Positions 1 through 6,917 of a stretch of DNA of 10,356 bases are shown here, one piece after another (the stretch's first letter is position 1; every line of letters starts with the position of its first letter). The notes below the pieces were generated by a model, which was not told the DNA's origin, did not search any database, and saw only the letters and a list, made by a program, of their open reading frames with translations. A program made the translations under genes and the position numbers. Origin of the DNA: Cyanobacteria bacterium UBA8156. GTDB taxonomy: Bacteria; Cyanobacteriota; Cyanobacteriia; Pseudanabaenales; Pseudanabaenaceae. The stretch lies in contig DMPD01000140.1 in the NCBI GenBank assembly GCA_003456125.1, positions 1-10,356 of the forward strand, read 5' to 3'.

Positions 1-3000
1 CGTGTAGTACACCAAACCATTGACTCCACTGCCACCCTGTAGGTACAGAATGCGGGCCGTCGGTTCCACTGCAATGCCCGGCACATTGAAGGCATTTTGG
101 AACTCCGCCGGGGCGATCGTGTTGCTGGTGGTAAGGCCAAAAGCGGGTCCGTTCAGCACAATCACATCGTTGAAGACGCTATCCGTCGCAATGTTGAAAA
201 TGCCATCCGGTGTGCGATCCACGAGCAAGTTAGACGCAAAGTCGGCAATCAAGTCGGTGGCTTCGGTTGGGGCATTGAACACAAAGCGATTGCCCGGCTT
301 TACAAGGCTGCCTGGAACAACCGCATTCTGAATGAGGTTGCCTGTAAAAGTACCCAAATCACGACCGCCAAAGATGGTGTCGGCCCCCAAACCGCCAATG
401 ATGGTGTCGTTCCCCAGGCCCCCAAAGATCAAGTCATTGTCGGCACCACCGTCAAGGATATCATCGCCCTCACCGCCATTGAGAGTATCGCGCCCGGCTT
501 GACCTTGGAGGATGTCGCTGCCCGTATCCCCGCGTAGGTCATCGTTGCCCACGCCGCCGTCGATCGAATCATCTCCCTCACCGCCGCTCAGCACATCGTT
601 ACCAGCAGCACCAAACATCAGATCGTTGAGGGTGGTACCGACCGCGCGATCGTTTCCTGGTGTACCCGGTAAAAACGAAACGTTTACCGCATCGTCGGTC
701 ACGTACCCATCCGCCGTGTCCTGAAGAAGGGCATACCCATTGGGCGCCAGTAACCTTAACCGGAAGGCTTCGATCCCTTCACCCGTGAGGTCATCAATGG
801 GAAATGCTTGCAGGGTCGTAAAAGACTGTCCCGCTGGAATCACCAACGTGCCCAAAGGCAAGTCAGGGCGATCCGTTTGCGCCAGCGTGAAGTCCACACC
901 CACCCGCGCAATGTTGGTGGTGCTGCCTTCCGCAATGGTCCGGTCTACCACCACATAATTTACGGTCAGAGGCTGGCTGAGGTCACCGGTGCGTCGAATC
1001 GTGAACGTAGCGGTGTCAAAAGTCAACTCCGAAGCAATGGGATCGGTCGGTTCAATGGTGACCGTGGGACCTGTCAGAGGAGGGACTACCGTATTCCCAA
1101 TCACCTGGATATCTTCGGCTTGGATATTGGGCGCCGCCTGCACCTGGTTACCCGGAGGTGTGGTCGGTACTCCTGCCTGGGAATCCAAACGTGGCGTAAA
1201 GATGGCAAACAGTTGGGCATCGCTGGGTAAGACACCCTGGCTCAGGCCAGTCGGCACATAAAACATCTGCCCAGAATCCCGCAGGTACAAAATACGTGCT
1301 GTAGATTGAGCCAAAACGCTGGCCGCGTTGCGGGCGCTTTGGAACTGTTGCGGCGAAATGTTGCCACCCGCGCTCAGTCCGGCAAAGCCTGCCGCATCCA
1401 ACACCACCAAATCTCCCGGATCCCGAGCCGGAGGAATGGGCTGCCCATCGGGCGGCGGCGGCGCAAAACCACCCAGTTCGACAAAGTCTGTAACAACGTC
1501 CACACCGTTGCCAGGGCTGCGGAAGACAAATTTATCGGTTCCCTCTCCGCCAACCAAGGTATCCGCTCCCAAACCACCGTCCAATTGGTCATTCCCAGCA
1601 CCGCCGTTCAACACATCGTTGCCAGTGTCGCCCACTAGGGTGTCATCCCCCGCCAAACCGCTCAAAATATCGTTGCCCGGCCCCCCAAACAAGCGATCGC
1701 CCGACGCATTGCTACCGGTCACAATGTCATCCACCGGGGTACCGGGGAAGAAGGTCACGTTGCCCACATCCCCCGTATCCGGGCTATCCAACAACTGCAC
1801 CGTCGCCGAGGGATTTTCCACCGAAACACGATAGCCCAGGGAATCCACCACACTCACTACAATGGTTTCGGGAGGCTGTTCACCAATCGCCTCTTCGATT
1901 GGCACCACCCGCAAGTACACCGCATTCTCCCCATCGGGAATGGTCACGGTTACGTTGGTACCCGCCAAAATAGCCACCAGCTTATTACCTTGGGCATCAA
2001 ACACATCGACGGTGTAGTCCACACTGTTGATGGCTGTTCCAGAAATGTTGAGGCGCACCGGCAAATTGCCTGTCGTGGTGGAGCGTCGCAGCTCAATCAC
2101 CCCCGTATTGAAGCCTACTCCTGGTTCTGTAACCAACCCAAACAGAGTAGTGATGCGAATCAGTTCTCCTCCTGGCACCTCCGGTGGTATGGCCGGTCGG
2201 GGAGTGCGACTGAAGGCCACCGCATTGGCATTGGTGTTTACAATCCGTACCGCTGCTTGGGGGGACTGCCCCTGCACCGGATAGGAAATCACCGTATCGG
2301 CTCCCACCTGAGAAATCAGCAAGTTGCGGGGATCACCGTCAAACACAATGTAATCTTCCGCTGGATTGAAATCGGCGATGGTGTTCACATCTCCGGGGGC
2401 CGGCGCCGTCGCCGGAATCACAAAACCATCACGACCCGGGCCGCCAAACAGGGTATCGCTGCCCGACCCCCCATCCAAGATGTCATCACCGGCACCGCCC
2501 ACCAGGGTATCGCTGCCGCCCCCACCCCGCAGGGTATCGTTGCCCTCGCCGCCCGCTAAAAAGTCGTTGCCCCCTTCGCCTTCCAGCAGGTCATCGCCAA
2601 GGCCGCCATCCAACGTATCGTTGCCAGCACCGCCTACCAAGGTGTCATCACCGACTTGGCCCAGCAACACATCGTCCCCCGGGCCACCGAACAGCAAATC
2701 GTTGCCGCTGCCCCCCTCAATCGAATCATCCCCGGCCAAGCCCCGCACGGTATCGTTGCCTTCGCCGCCAAAGATGGTGTCCCCTACTTCCGGGGTGTTG
2801 GCCCCCACCACACTGTCGTTGCCCGGGCCCGCAATCACCCGCGCCCCGTTCTCGCCATTGACAATGATGATGTCATTGCCGCCCACACTTCCCGAAGCAT
2901 CCATCAGACCAGAGCCAATGATCAAACTCCCGGTTTGCTGGAACGTGCCCGTCGCCACAAAATTCCCCGGAGGCGGTGTATTGGGAGCAACCACTGTCCC

Positions 3001-4008
3001 CAGTTTCACTTGGTTAGCCTGAGGAATACTGGTGAGACCGGTCACCCGGGTTTGGCCGCTGCCGTTGTAGTTGAACTCCAAACTCCCCGCGTTGATGCCC
3101 ACCAAACCCAAGTTGGGCTGCGGCGGCGTGGTGGTGATGCGGAATAGCTCCGGCACAAAGGGGCCGCTGTCGCCTAATTGCAACACATCGTTGCCCACTT
3201 GGAAGTTTTCAATCAGCGCCCGCTGGGGATCGCTGAGGTTGCGGGTAAACGTGCTCCGACCGTTGCCGAAGTAAGGGCTGAAATTGCTCAGGCGATCGAT
3301 CACCACCCCCAAGTTCCCCGGCGCTCCCGGCAAAATCGGACTGGGGTTCACCGGCGGTACCGGCGTATTCAAAGCACTCAACAAACTGGTGAAATCATCC
3401 AGACCCAACGCGCTGTTGAAGTTTTCCAGAATGGCCAGCTGCTCACCGCTGACCGAAAAAATGGTAGCTACGTTGGTGACCCCATCTTGCACAATCCGCA
3501 GGTTGGAAAACAAAATATCTTGCAGACCGATTTTGTCTTGACCTTTGACGAAGTCCTTGATGATGTTGGTGCCGCGCCCAGGGGCAATTACAAGAAGGTC
3601 GTTGCCGGGGCCCCCCACCAGGGTGTCGTTGCCCAAATCCCCAAACAAGACATCGTTGCCTTCGCCGCCTTCCAGATAGTCATCGTCTTGACCACCGTAG
3701 AGGGTATCGTTGCCCACTTCCCCAAACAAAAAGTCTTTGCCTTTGTTGCCAAACAAGAGGTCATCCCCCACCCCCCCGCGCAACAAATCTTCGTTTTGTC
3801 CACCAAATAGAGCATCGTTCCCAGCGCCACCGTCCAGGGTATCGCTGCCAATGTTGCCGTAGAGGGTGTCGTTGCCGTCGTTGCCAACGATGCTGTCGTT
3901 GCCATCGAGACCGCGAATTTCATCTGCCTGCGGAGTCCCCACGATCGTATCGCTGTCGGGCGTACCCAACGTCAGCCTCACACCGGGAGTCACAACGATA
4001 ATAGCCAT
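1..4008 (-). CDS. Giant RTX / Calx-beta-like calcium-binding protein (5' part, no stop in window)
   Basis: Reading the minus strand from the ATG at 4008-4006 gives 1336 codons without a stop, so the gene continues past the left edge. The N-terminus (MAIIVVTPGVRLTLGTPDSD) has no signal peptide, which fits type I secretion with an unseen C-terminal signal. Order of parts: RTX block 1 (residues 14-140) with an NIIKDF tail module (148-206); linker (207-374); RTX block 2 (375-531) with NTIADF tail; Calx-beta-like module (616-746); RTX block 3 (753-829) with VDVVTDF tail and a TARILYL motif (903); second Calx-beta-like module (983-1106); RTX block 4 (1112-1219) with DLIADF tail and a second TARILYL (1317). 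The blocks are GGxGxDxUx nonapeptides, which fold as Ca-binding beta-rolls in this family. The inferred role is an extracellular or cell-surface protein such as an adhesin or S-layer-like protein; no catalytic domain is visible. The start is supported by the open frame and the divergent neighbour, but there is no good Shine-Dalgarno. Confidence 0.93.
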   Translation of the reverse strand, partial: MAIIVVTPGVRLTLGTPDSDTIVGTPQADEIRGLDGNDSIVGNDGNDTLYGNIGSDTLDGGAGNDALFGGQNEDLLRGGVGDDLLFGNKGKDFLFGEVGNDTLYGGQDDDYLEGGEGNDVLFGDLGNDTLVGGPGNDLLVIAPGRGTNIIKDFVKGQDKIGLQDILFSNLRIVQDGVTNVATIFSVSGEQLAILENFNSALGLDDFTSLLSALNTPVPPVNPSPILPGAPGNLGVVIDRLSNFSPYFGNGRSTFTRNLSDPQRALIENFQVGNDVLQLGDSGPFVPELFRITTTPPQPNLGLVGINAGSLEFNYNGSGQTRVTGLTSIPQANQVKLGTVVAPNTPPPGNFVATGTFQQTGSLIIGSGLMDASGSVGGNDIIIVNGENGARVIAGPGNDSVVGANTPEVGDTIFGGEGNDTVRGLAGDDSIEGGSGNDLLFGGPGDDVLLGQVGDDTLVGGAGNDTLDGGLGDDLLEGEGGNDFLAGGEGNDTLRGGGGSDTLVGGAGDDILDGGSGSDTLFGGPGRDGFVIPATAPAPGDVNTIADFNPAEDYIVFDGDPRNLLISQVGADTVISYPVQGQSPQAAVRIVNTNANAVAFSRTPRPAIPPEVPGGELIRITTLFGLVTEPGVGFNTGVIELRRSTTTGNLPVRLNISGTAINSVDYTVDVFDAQGNKLVAILAGTNVTVTIPDGENAVYLRVVPIEEAIGEQPPETIVVSVVDSLGYRVSVENPSATVQLLDSPDTGDVGNVTFFPGTPVDDIVTGSNASGDRLFGGPGNDILSGLAGDDTLVGDTGNDVLNGGAGNDQLDGGLGADTLVGGEGTDKFVFRSPGNGVDVVTDFVELGGFAPPPPDGQPIPPARDPGDLVVLDAAGFAGLSAGGNISPQQFQSARNAASVLAQSTARILYLRDSGQMFYVPTGLSQGVLPSDAQLFAIFTPRLDSQAGVPTTPPGNQVQAAPNIQAEDIQVIGNTVVPPLTGPTVTIEPTDPIASELTFDTATFTIRRTGDLSQPLTVNYVVVDRTIAEGSTTNIARVGVDFTLAQTDRPDLPLGTLVIPAGQSFTTLQAFPIDDLTGEGIEAFRLRLLAPNGYALLQDTADGYVTDDAVNVSFLPGTPGNDRAVGTTLNDLMFGAAGNDVLSGGEGDDSIDGGVGNDDLRGDTGSDILQGQAGRDTLNGGEGDDILDGGADNDLIFGGLGNDTIIGGLGADTIFGGRDLGTFTGNLIQNAVVPGSLVKPGNRFVFNAPTEATDLIADFASNLLVDRTPDGIFNIATDSVFNDVIVLNGPAFGLTTSNTIAPAEFQNAFNVPGIAVEPTARILYLQGGSGVNGLVYYT
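352..675 (-). repeat. RTX nonapeptide block 4 of the giant protein
   Basis: Residues 1112-1219. Units include GAAGNDVLS, GGEGDDSID, GGVGNDDLR, GGEGDDILD and GGLGNDTII, ending in FGGRDLG. A RFVFNAP...DLIADF tail follows, then TARILYL at the window edge. Confidence 0.9.
691..1062 (-). other. Calx-beta-like module B in the giant protein
   Basis: Residues about 983-1106, from VTIEPTDP to DGYVTDD. It shows the Calx-beta features more clearly than module A: TFTIRRTGDLSQPLTVNYVV, a VGVDF strand, LVIPAGQS, and an IDDLTGEGIEAFRLRLL segment with the D-D...E..E.F pattern. Block 4 follows directly. Confidence 0.75.
1522..1752 (-). repeat. RTX nonapeptide block 3 of the giant protein
   Basis: Residues 753-829. 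It opens with FFPGTPVDD, runs through GGPGNDILS, GLAGDDTLV, GDTGNDVLN and GGAGNDQLD units, and ends in DKFVF. A VDVVTDF motif follows. The opening is nearly the same as that of block 4 (FLPGTPGND). Confidence 0.9.
1771..2163 (-). other. Calx-beta-like module A in the giant protein
   Basis: Residues about 616-746, from LIRITTLFG to LLDSPDTG. The segment is beta-rich, with the spacing of a Calx-beta or related Ig-like module: VIELRRS, a central SVDYTVDV strand, and an acidic EEAIGE loop before a final strand. Sequence similarity to canonical Calx-beta is weak, so the family name is an inference from pattern and from its position before an RTX block. Confidence 0.55.
2416..2885 (-). repeat. RTX nonapeptide block 2 of the giant protein
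   Basis: Residues 375-531, the longest block. It has roughly a dozen well-conserved units ([27 protein letters not shown] and similar) after a less regular start around GGNDIII. It ends in GRDGFVI and is followed by NTIADFNPAEDYIVF, the usual post-RTX motif. Confidence 0.9.
3589..3969 (-). repeat. RTX nonapeptide block 1 of the giant protein
   Basis: Residues 14-140. Repeats of the type GNDTLYGG and GNDVLFG run in register, ending in GNDLLV and followed by NIIKDF (148-153). Block plus tail looks like a small self-contained RTX protein placed at the N-terminus. Some units are degenerate, for example the ones reading QNEDLL and GKDFLF. Confidence 0.9.
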
Positions 4009-4466
4009 AGTTTTGTTTGCCCAGAATAGCTCTTTACGATAGTTTGGTAGTCTCGTGGAACGTCCGCATCGCAACAACCACCAAGCCAATCTCAAAAGGC
4101 ATTACCAACGACCTGTCCATCGTGGCATCGCATTCAGAAACTGACCAAGACTTTTCGCGATTTTCACTGCCAAAAAACAAACCAGGAATGAATCGGAAGA
4201 CTCATTTCCCAACTTCATTTCCCCACAGCTACTGCATGTCGTATGGAGATTGCGGACAAAGCACCCAATGTTTTGGCCTGAAGCCAGAAATACCCAAGAC
4301 ACCTCTCAGAGTTGCTCGGGAGTATGCCCTGTTTTGGCACTGTCTAGTCGTCCACTAAGATTTCCGTCCAAGGCTGTACCCAAGTTGCACGGCCACCCTC
4401 ATCGTGCTTTCCTGGATTCCTTGATGGTTTGGTACCGCAGCCGCTTGACACCGCAATGGCACCACC

Positions 4467-4484
4467 GCGATCCCGAGAGATCGC
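4467..4484. repeat. Short inverted repeat GCGATC/GATCGC
   Basis: GCGATC (4467-4472) and GATCGC (4479-4484) face each other across a 6-base loop. The arms are halves of the HIP1 octamer, so it may be a HIP1-related sequence rather than an operator. Confidence 0.4.
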
Positions 4485-4510
4485 CCAGAAAACGGCTCTT
4501 TTAAGACGGT

Positions 4511-4539
4511 TAAAGCCTATAGACTGACCCCCGGCTTTA
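4511..4539. repeat. Inverted repeat TAAAGCC/GGCTTTA
   Basis: TAAAGCC (4511-4517) and GGCTTTA (4533-4539) form 7-bp arms with a 15-base loop, inside the divergent intergenic region. No T-run follows on either strand, so it is not a typical terminator. Function unknown. Confidence 0.4.
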
Positions 4540-4603
4540 CGAGATAGGAATTGGTAGGAAGCCGTGCGGGAAGCTGCAGGACTCTTTGGCGTTTTTCAGA
4601 AAG

Positions 4604-4643
4604 CCGAAGGTTTTTTTGCCAATCTGCGCAGCAAAACCTTCGG
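4604..4643. repeat. 11-bp inverted repeat with T-rich loop edge
   Basis: CCGAAGGTTTT (4604-4614) and AAAACCTTCGG (4633-4643) match perfectly as reverse complements, with an 18-base loop. An alternative pairing adds GC/GC (4618-4619 with 4631-4632) if three T bases bulge out. It lies about 210 bp upstream of the plus-strand RTX gene. It could be a hairpin in a long 5' leader, an intrinsic terminator remnant or a regulator site; there is no T-tract after the second arm on the plus strand. Confidence 0.6.
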
Positions 4644-4704
4644 AGTGTGGGCTAGGTTGTGGGGGATAAGTCGTAGACAATGTCGCCGAACCTTTGGGGC
4701 TCTC

Positions 4705-4721
4705 TGCATTTTTGGAATGCA
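4705..4721. repeat. Short inverted repeat TGCATT/AATGCA
   Basis: TGCATT (4705-4710) and AATGCA (4716-4721) with a 5-base loop, just upstream of the 10-bp inverted repeat. Short enough to be chance on its own. Confidence 0.3.
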
Positions 4722-4742
4722 CGGAACAATGTAGAGTCTAGC

Positions 4743-4769
4743 CAAGAATTCAACTGTCCTGAATTCTTG
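4743..4769. promoter_or_regulatory. 10-bp inverted repeat, candidate operator for the plus-strand RTX gene
   Basis: CAAGAATTCA (4743-4752) and TGAATTCTTG (4760-4769) are perfect reverse complements around a 7-base spacer. The centre lies about 100 bp before the ATG at 4857. Each arm contains a GAATTC palindrome, so the site is a palindrome of palindromes. A dimeric regulator could bind here, or the RNA could form a stem. The function is inferred only from symmetry and position. Confidence 0.5.
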
Positions 4770-4842
4770 CACGAAATTGTCGGCCGGTGAGTTTGAGACG
4801 GGTTTGGGTTGGCATTGGTAGGGTGCTGACGAGGTAACTACT

Positions 4843-4852
4843 GGAGTAGGAG
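4843..4852 (+). promoter_or_regulatory. Ribosome binding site for the 478-residue RTX protein
   Basis: GGAG (4843-4846) and AGGAG (4848-4852) sit 10 and 4 bases before the ATG at 4857. The GGAG spacing is near the usual optimum; the two overlapping purine runs together support this start. Confidence 0.7.
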
Positions 4853-4856
4853 ATAC

Positions 4857-6293
4857 ATGGGCATTCGAATTGTCTCCATCGTAGATGGACTGGGAAATCC
4901 GATTGGTGGCGGCACCGTTGTGGAGTCGGCTCCCTCGAACGAACGGCTAATCCGTATTACGGTACAAGGGGAGGCTTCTACCAACATCAATGCCGATCCG
5001 TTGGAAAATACGGGGGTTTTGACTTTTGGTGGTTCGGCGGTACGAGGCCGGGACTTCTTTGCCCCGGATCGGGTAGAAATTGGCCCCTTGCTGCCGGGTC
5101 AACAAAGAACGATCAGCATCTCGGTCTTGGACAACGATTTTGCCCAGGGCGATGTGGAGCTTGCAATCCAGTTGGAGCCTCTGTCCCCTGCGAGCCGGGT
5201 GTTGAGTCCAGCAATCGATACCAGTATTCTGATTATTGACAATGAACCCGTAGCCCCCCCCGTGGCTCCGCTAGGGCAACTGCTGTTTGTGCCAGCGGTG
5301 TACGCGGTGGACGAAGGGGCTGGCTCGGTGACGGTGAACCTCCGGTACACGGGAGGCGGGGCTTTTGGTCTACAGAGCTTCAGGGTGCGTCTGGTACCGG
5401 GCATCGCTACCGATGAACCCGGTAATGGCAACGATCCGCGGTTTGGGGACTATCGCGCAATTGAGTTTCAGGAGTTTCAATTTGGCGCCAACCCTGGCTC
5501 AGGAGGCAATGTTGGGTTGCGGGAAGCTCGGAATTTTGCCATTACTATTCCGATCAATGACGATCGCGAGGTGGAAGGCAATGAGGTGTTCTACCTAGAT
5601 CTGGAGTCGGTTTCCGGGGCCTTTGGCGGCGAATTTGGCGGCGATCGCGCTTCGATTGTGATTATTGACAATGACGAGGTGGCGACCAACAGTCCGTTCT
5701 TTTTGCAGACACCGGTGCCTCGGGTGGGTACCCCCACCGCCGATCTGTTGATTTTGACCGACAACAACGACGTGCAGTTTGGCAATCAGGGCAACGACAC
5801 CATTTTTGGTCGTGGCGGCAACGATACGTTGTACGGCGGTCAAGACAACGATTTCATCGATGGTGGCGATGGCAACGATGTTTTGTTTGGCAACAAGGGC
5901 AACGACATCCTCTTTGGCGGCAAAGGCAATGATTTGATTTTTGGCGGCCAGGGCGATGATTTCATCGAGGGTGGCGCGGGCAACGACACCCTGTCGGGAG
6001 ACATGGGCAACGATACGTTGAGTGGCGGTGCCGGCTCTGATGTATTCGTGTTGCGGGGGAATACCCAACTGAATTTCATTTTGGATTTTCAGCCGGGGAC
6101 AGATTTGCTGGCCCTGTCGGAGGGGATTCAATTCCAAGATATTTTGATTGCGCCCCGGGGCCCGGCCGGTCAAGATACGGAGATTCTGTTGCGCAATAGC
6201 AATGACTCGTTGGCGATCCTGAAGAATACTTCGGCTTCGCAAATCAATGCGAGCAATTTCATTGTGTTGCCCAATCCCTTCTCTTTCTTCTAA
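4857..6293 (+). CDS. Calx-beta / RTX calcium-binding protein, 478 residues
   Basis: Complete gene divergent from the RTX giant. Residues 2-130 form a Calx-beta domain closing with DNE (128-130). Residues 138-274 form a second one with the typical AVDEGAGSV strand, the DDREVEGNE loop (235-243) and a closing DNDE (271-274). Residues 308-397 are exactly ten nine-residue RTX units, from FGNQGNDTI to SGGAGSDVF, which should form a Ca-binding beta-roll. The C-terminal module (406-478) begins [15 protein letters not shown] and contains SLAILKN and ASNFIV, a pattern common after RTX repeats in cyanobacterial proteins. There is no N-terminal signal peptide, so export by a type I system is inferred; no exporter gene is nearby. 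Every GNDxL unit is well preserved. Likely an extracellular or surface Ca-binding protein; no enzymatic domain is seen. A perfect terminator follows within 20 bases. Confidence 0.93.
   Translation: MGIRIVSIVDGLGNPIGGGTVVESAPSNERLIRITVQGEASTNINADPLENTGVLTFGGSAVRGRDFFAPDRVEIGPLLPGQQRTISISVLDNDFAQGDVELAIQLEPLSPASRVLSPAIDTSILIIDNEPVAPPVAPLGQLLFVPAVYAVDEGAGSVTVNLRYTGGGAFGLQSFRVRLVPGIATDEPGNGNDPRFGDYRAIEFQEFQFGANPGSGGNVGLREARNFAITIPINDDREVEGNEVFYLDLESVSGAFGGEFGGDRASIVIIDNDEVATNSPFFLQTPVPRVGTPTADLLILTDNNDVQFGNQGNDTIFGRGGNDTLYGGQDNDFIDGGDGNDVLFGNKGNDILFGGKGNDLIFGGQGDDFIEGGAGNDTLSGDMGNDTLSGGAGSDVFVLRGNTQLNFILDFQPGTDLLALSEGIQFQDILIAPRGPAGQDTEILLRNSNDSLAILKNTSASQINASNFIVLPNPFSFF
5778..6053 (+). repeat. 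Ten RTX nonapeptides in the 478-residue protein
   Basis: Residues 308-399. Ten consecutive nine-residue units fit GGxGNDxLx, including [27 protein letters not shown] and SGDMGNDTL. At the DNA level this is a degenerate 27-bp tandem repeat with recurring GGCAACGA. The unit containing [10 protein letters not shown] has a near copy in block 1 of the divergent giant. Confidence 0.92.
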
Positions 6294-6310
6294 CGCTTGC
6301 GCTGAACTAG

Positions 6311-6345
6311 AAAACCCCCAGCCGGATTATGGGTTGGGGGTTTTT
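6311..6345. terminator. Bidirectional intrinsic terminator
   Basis: AAAACCCCCA (6311-6320) pairs with TGGGGGTTTT (6335-6344). The stem extends by three more pairs (one G-U) towards an 8-base loop. On the plus strand it ends in TTTTT just after the RTX stop codon. On the minus strand it also ends in a T-run, so it can stop transcription of the convergent small ORF at 6364-6585. Confidence 0.9.
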
Positions 6346-6360
6346 GGTTGCTTGCGCTCT

Positions 6361-6376
6361 GGTTCAGGCTTGAACC
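6361..6376. repeat. Inverted repeat GGTTCA/TGAACC over the small ORF stop
   Basis: GGTTCA (6361-6366) and TGAACC (6371-6376) are separated by 4 bases. The TCA at 6364-6366 is the stop codon of the minus-strand small ORF. No T-run follows on either strand; the nearby 6311-6345 hairpin is the better terminator. Confidence 0.4.
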
Positions 6377-6585
6377 TGTTCTTCCGCTCGTTCGAGGAGG
6401 TTTTCGGCTTGATGCTCGGCTTGAAGCCGCTGTTGGGCGGTTGCTTCCCGCGCTTCTTCGGCAATGCCGCTGGGGGAGTCTGCTAATTTTTCCGTGGCCC
6501 GCTCCAAGAGGTTTTCTTGGTGGTGTTCGGCTTGGCGCCGCTGCTGGGCGGCGGCTTCTCGGACTTGTTCGTCGATGTTTTCCAT
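6364..6585 (-). CDS. Small charged coiled-coil protein with internal duplication, 73 residues
   Basis: I do not recognise a family. The protein is rich in Glu, Gln, Ala and Arg and should be helical and probably coiled-coil. It contains two copies of a 26-residue unit, residues 9-34 (REAAAQQRRQAEHHQENLLE and on) and 46-71 (REATAQQRLQAEHQAENLLE and on), with 19 of 26 positions identical. The offset is 37 residues, or 111 bp. No signal peptide or membrane segment is seen. The ATG at 6585 has no clear Shine-Dalgarno. The same frame stays open upstream to a TGA at 6634-6636 and reads HGPYNEAIHRVIA before the Met, which looks protein-like, so a non-standard start or a truncated older gene is possible. 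The stop overlaps a GGTTCA/TGAACC inverted repeat (6361-6376). It converges on the RTX gene and shares its terminator. Confidence 0.5.
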   Translation of the reverse strand: MENIDEQVREAAAQQRRQAEHHQENLLERATEKLADSPSGIAEEAREATAQQRLQAEHQAENLLERAEEQVQA

Positions 6586-6917
6586 GGCAATGACCCGGTG
6601 GATGGCCTCATTGTAGGGGCCGTGCTTGGGTGCTCAGGGGCTTTGCCCACAAAACGCTACACACAGAAACGGGGCTTTACACGGGAGGTACGGCAAGTGC
6701 CATGGCATTCAGGATGAGTTCGGCTTCAACGCTGCCCCAAATTCCCCGAAACAGGAGAAGTGGGAGCAAAGAAAACAAACGGCGAAAAGGATGCCCTAAG
6801 CATTGTCTCCGGCTATACCTTCGGCGCCCCACGGGTTGAGAAGGATACCTAGAATTTACGAGAACAACGAGCTCAGGCCGACTGTCTGGCGAGCCAACGG
6901 CAAGCTCTGGGTCTGGC
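6586..6917. other. Stretch with no convincing gene between small ORF and cruF
   Basis: About 330 bp. The only candidates are weak: a 33-residue minus frame (6677-6778, TTG start) with a hydrophobic N-terminus, and a plus frame over about 6730-6945 broken by stops at 6850 and 6919. Neither has a visible ribosome binding site or a family I can name. The stretch would contain the 3' end of the cruF transcript, but I see no clear terminator hairpin for it. Confidence 0.5.

Larger units (their letters stand above)
4009..4856. promoter_or_regulatory. Non-coding region between divergent RTX genes
   Basis: This 848-bp stretch separates the starts of two divergently read RTX genes, so it should hold both promoters. 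Open frames here (for example 4017-4358 plus, 4537-4722 minus) give protein sequence with no recognisable domain and no repeats, and I do not call them genes. The stretch is visibly less GC-rich than the flanking genes. It contains the hairpins and inverted repeats listed separately. I see no convincing -35/-10 pair for either gene. The length is generous for a simple promoter region and leaves room for a small RNA or a lost gene, but nothing specific supports either. Confidence 0.6.

Noticed and set aside
2416..2885. Regularly spaced repeats that could suggest a CRISPR array
   Set aside because: The period is 27 bp with degenerate units and no spacers; they are in-frame codons of RTX nonapeptides.
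20..3810. Many plus-strand open frames with repeated patterns such as SLPAPP and HIVA/QDIVA
   Set aside because: They lie antisense to the RTX giant; their repetition is a shadow of its 27-bp nonapeptide DNA repeat in other frames.
4017..4504. Plus-strand open frames of 84 and 113 residues in the divergent intergenic region
   Set aside because: No domain, no ribosome binding site, low protein-like quality; treated as chance.
5595..6242. 215-residue minus-strand open frame with [12 protein letters not shown] repeats
   Set aside because: Antisense of the RTX repeats of the 478-residue protein; the plus frame has clear Calx-beta and RTX domains.
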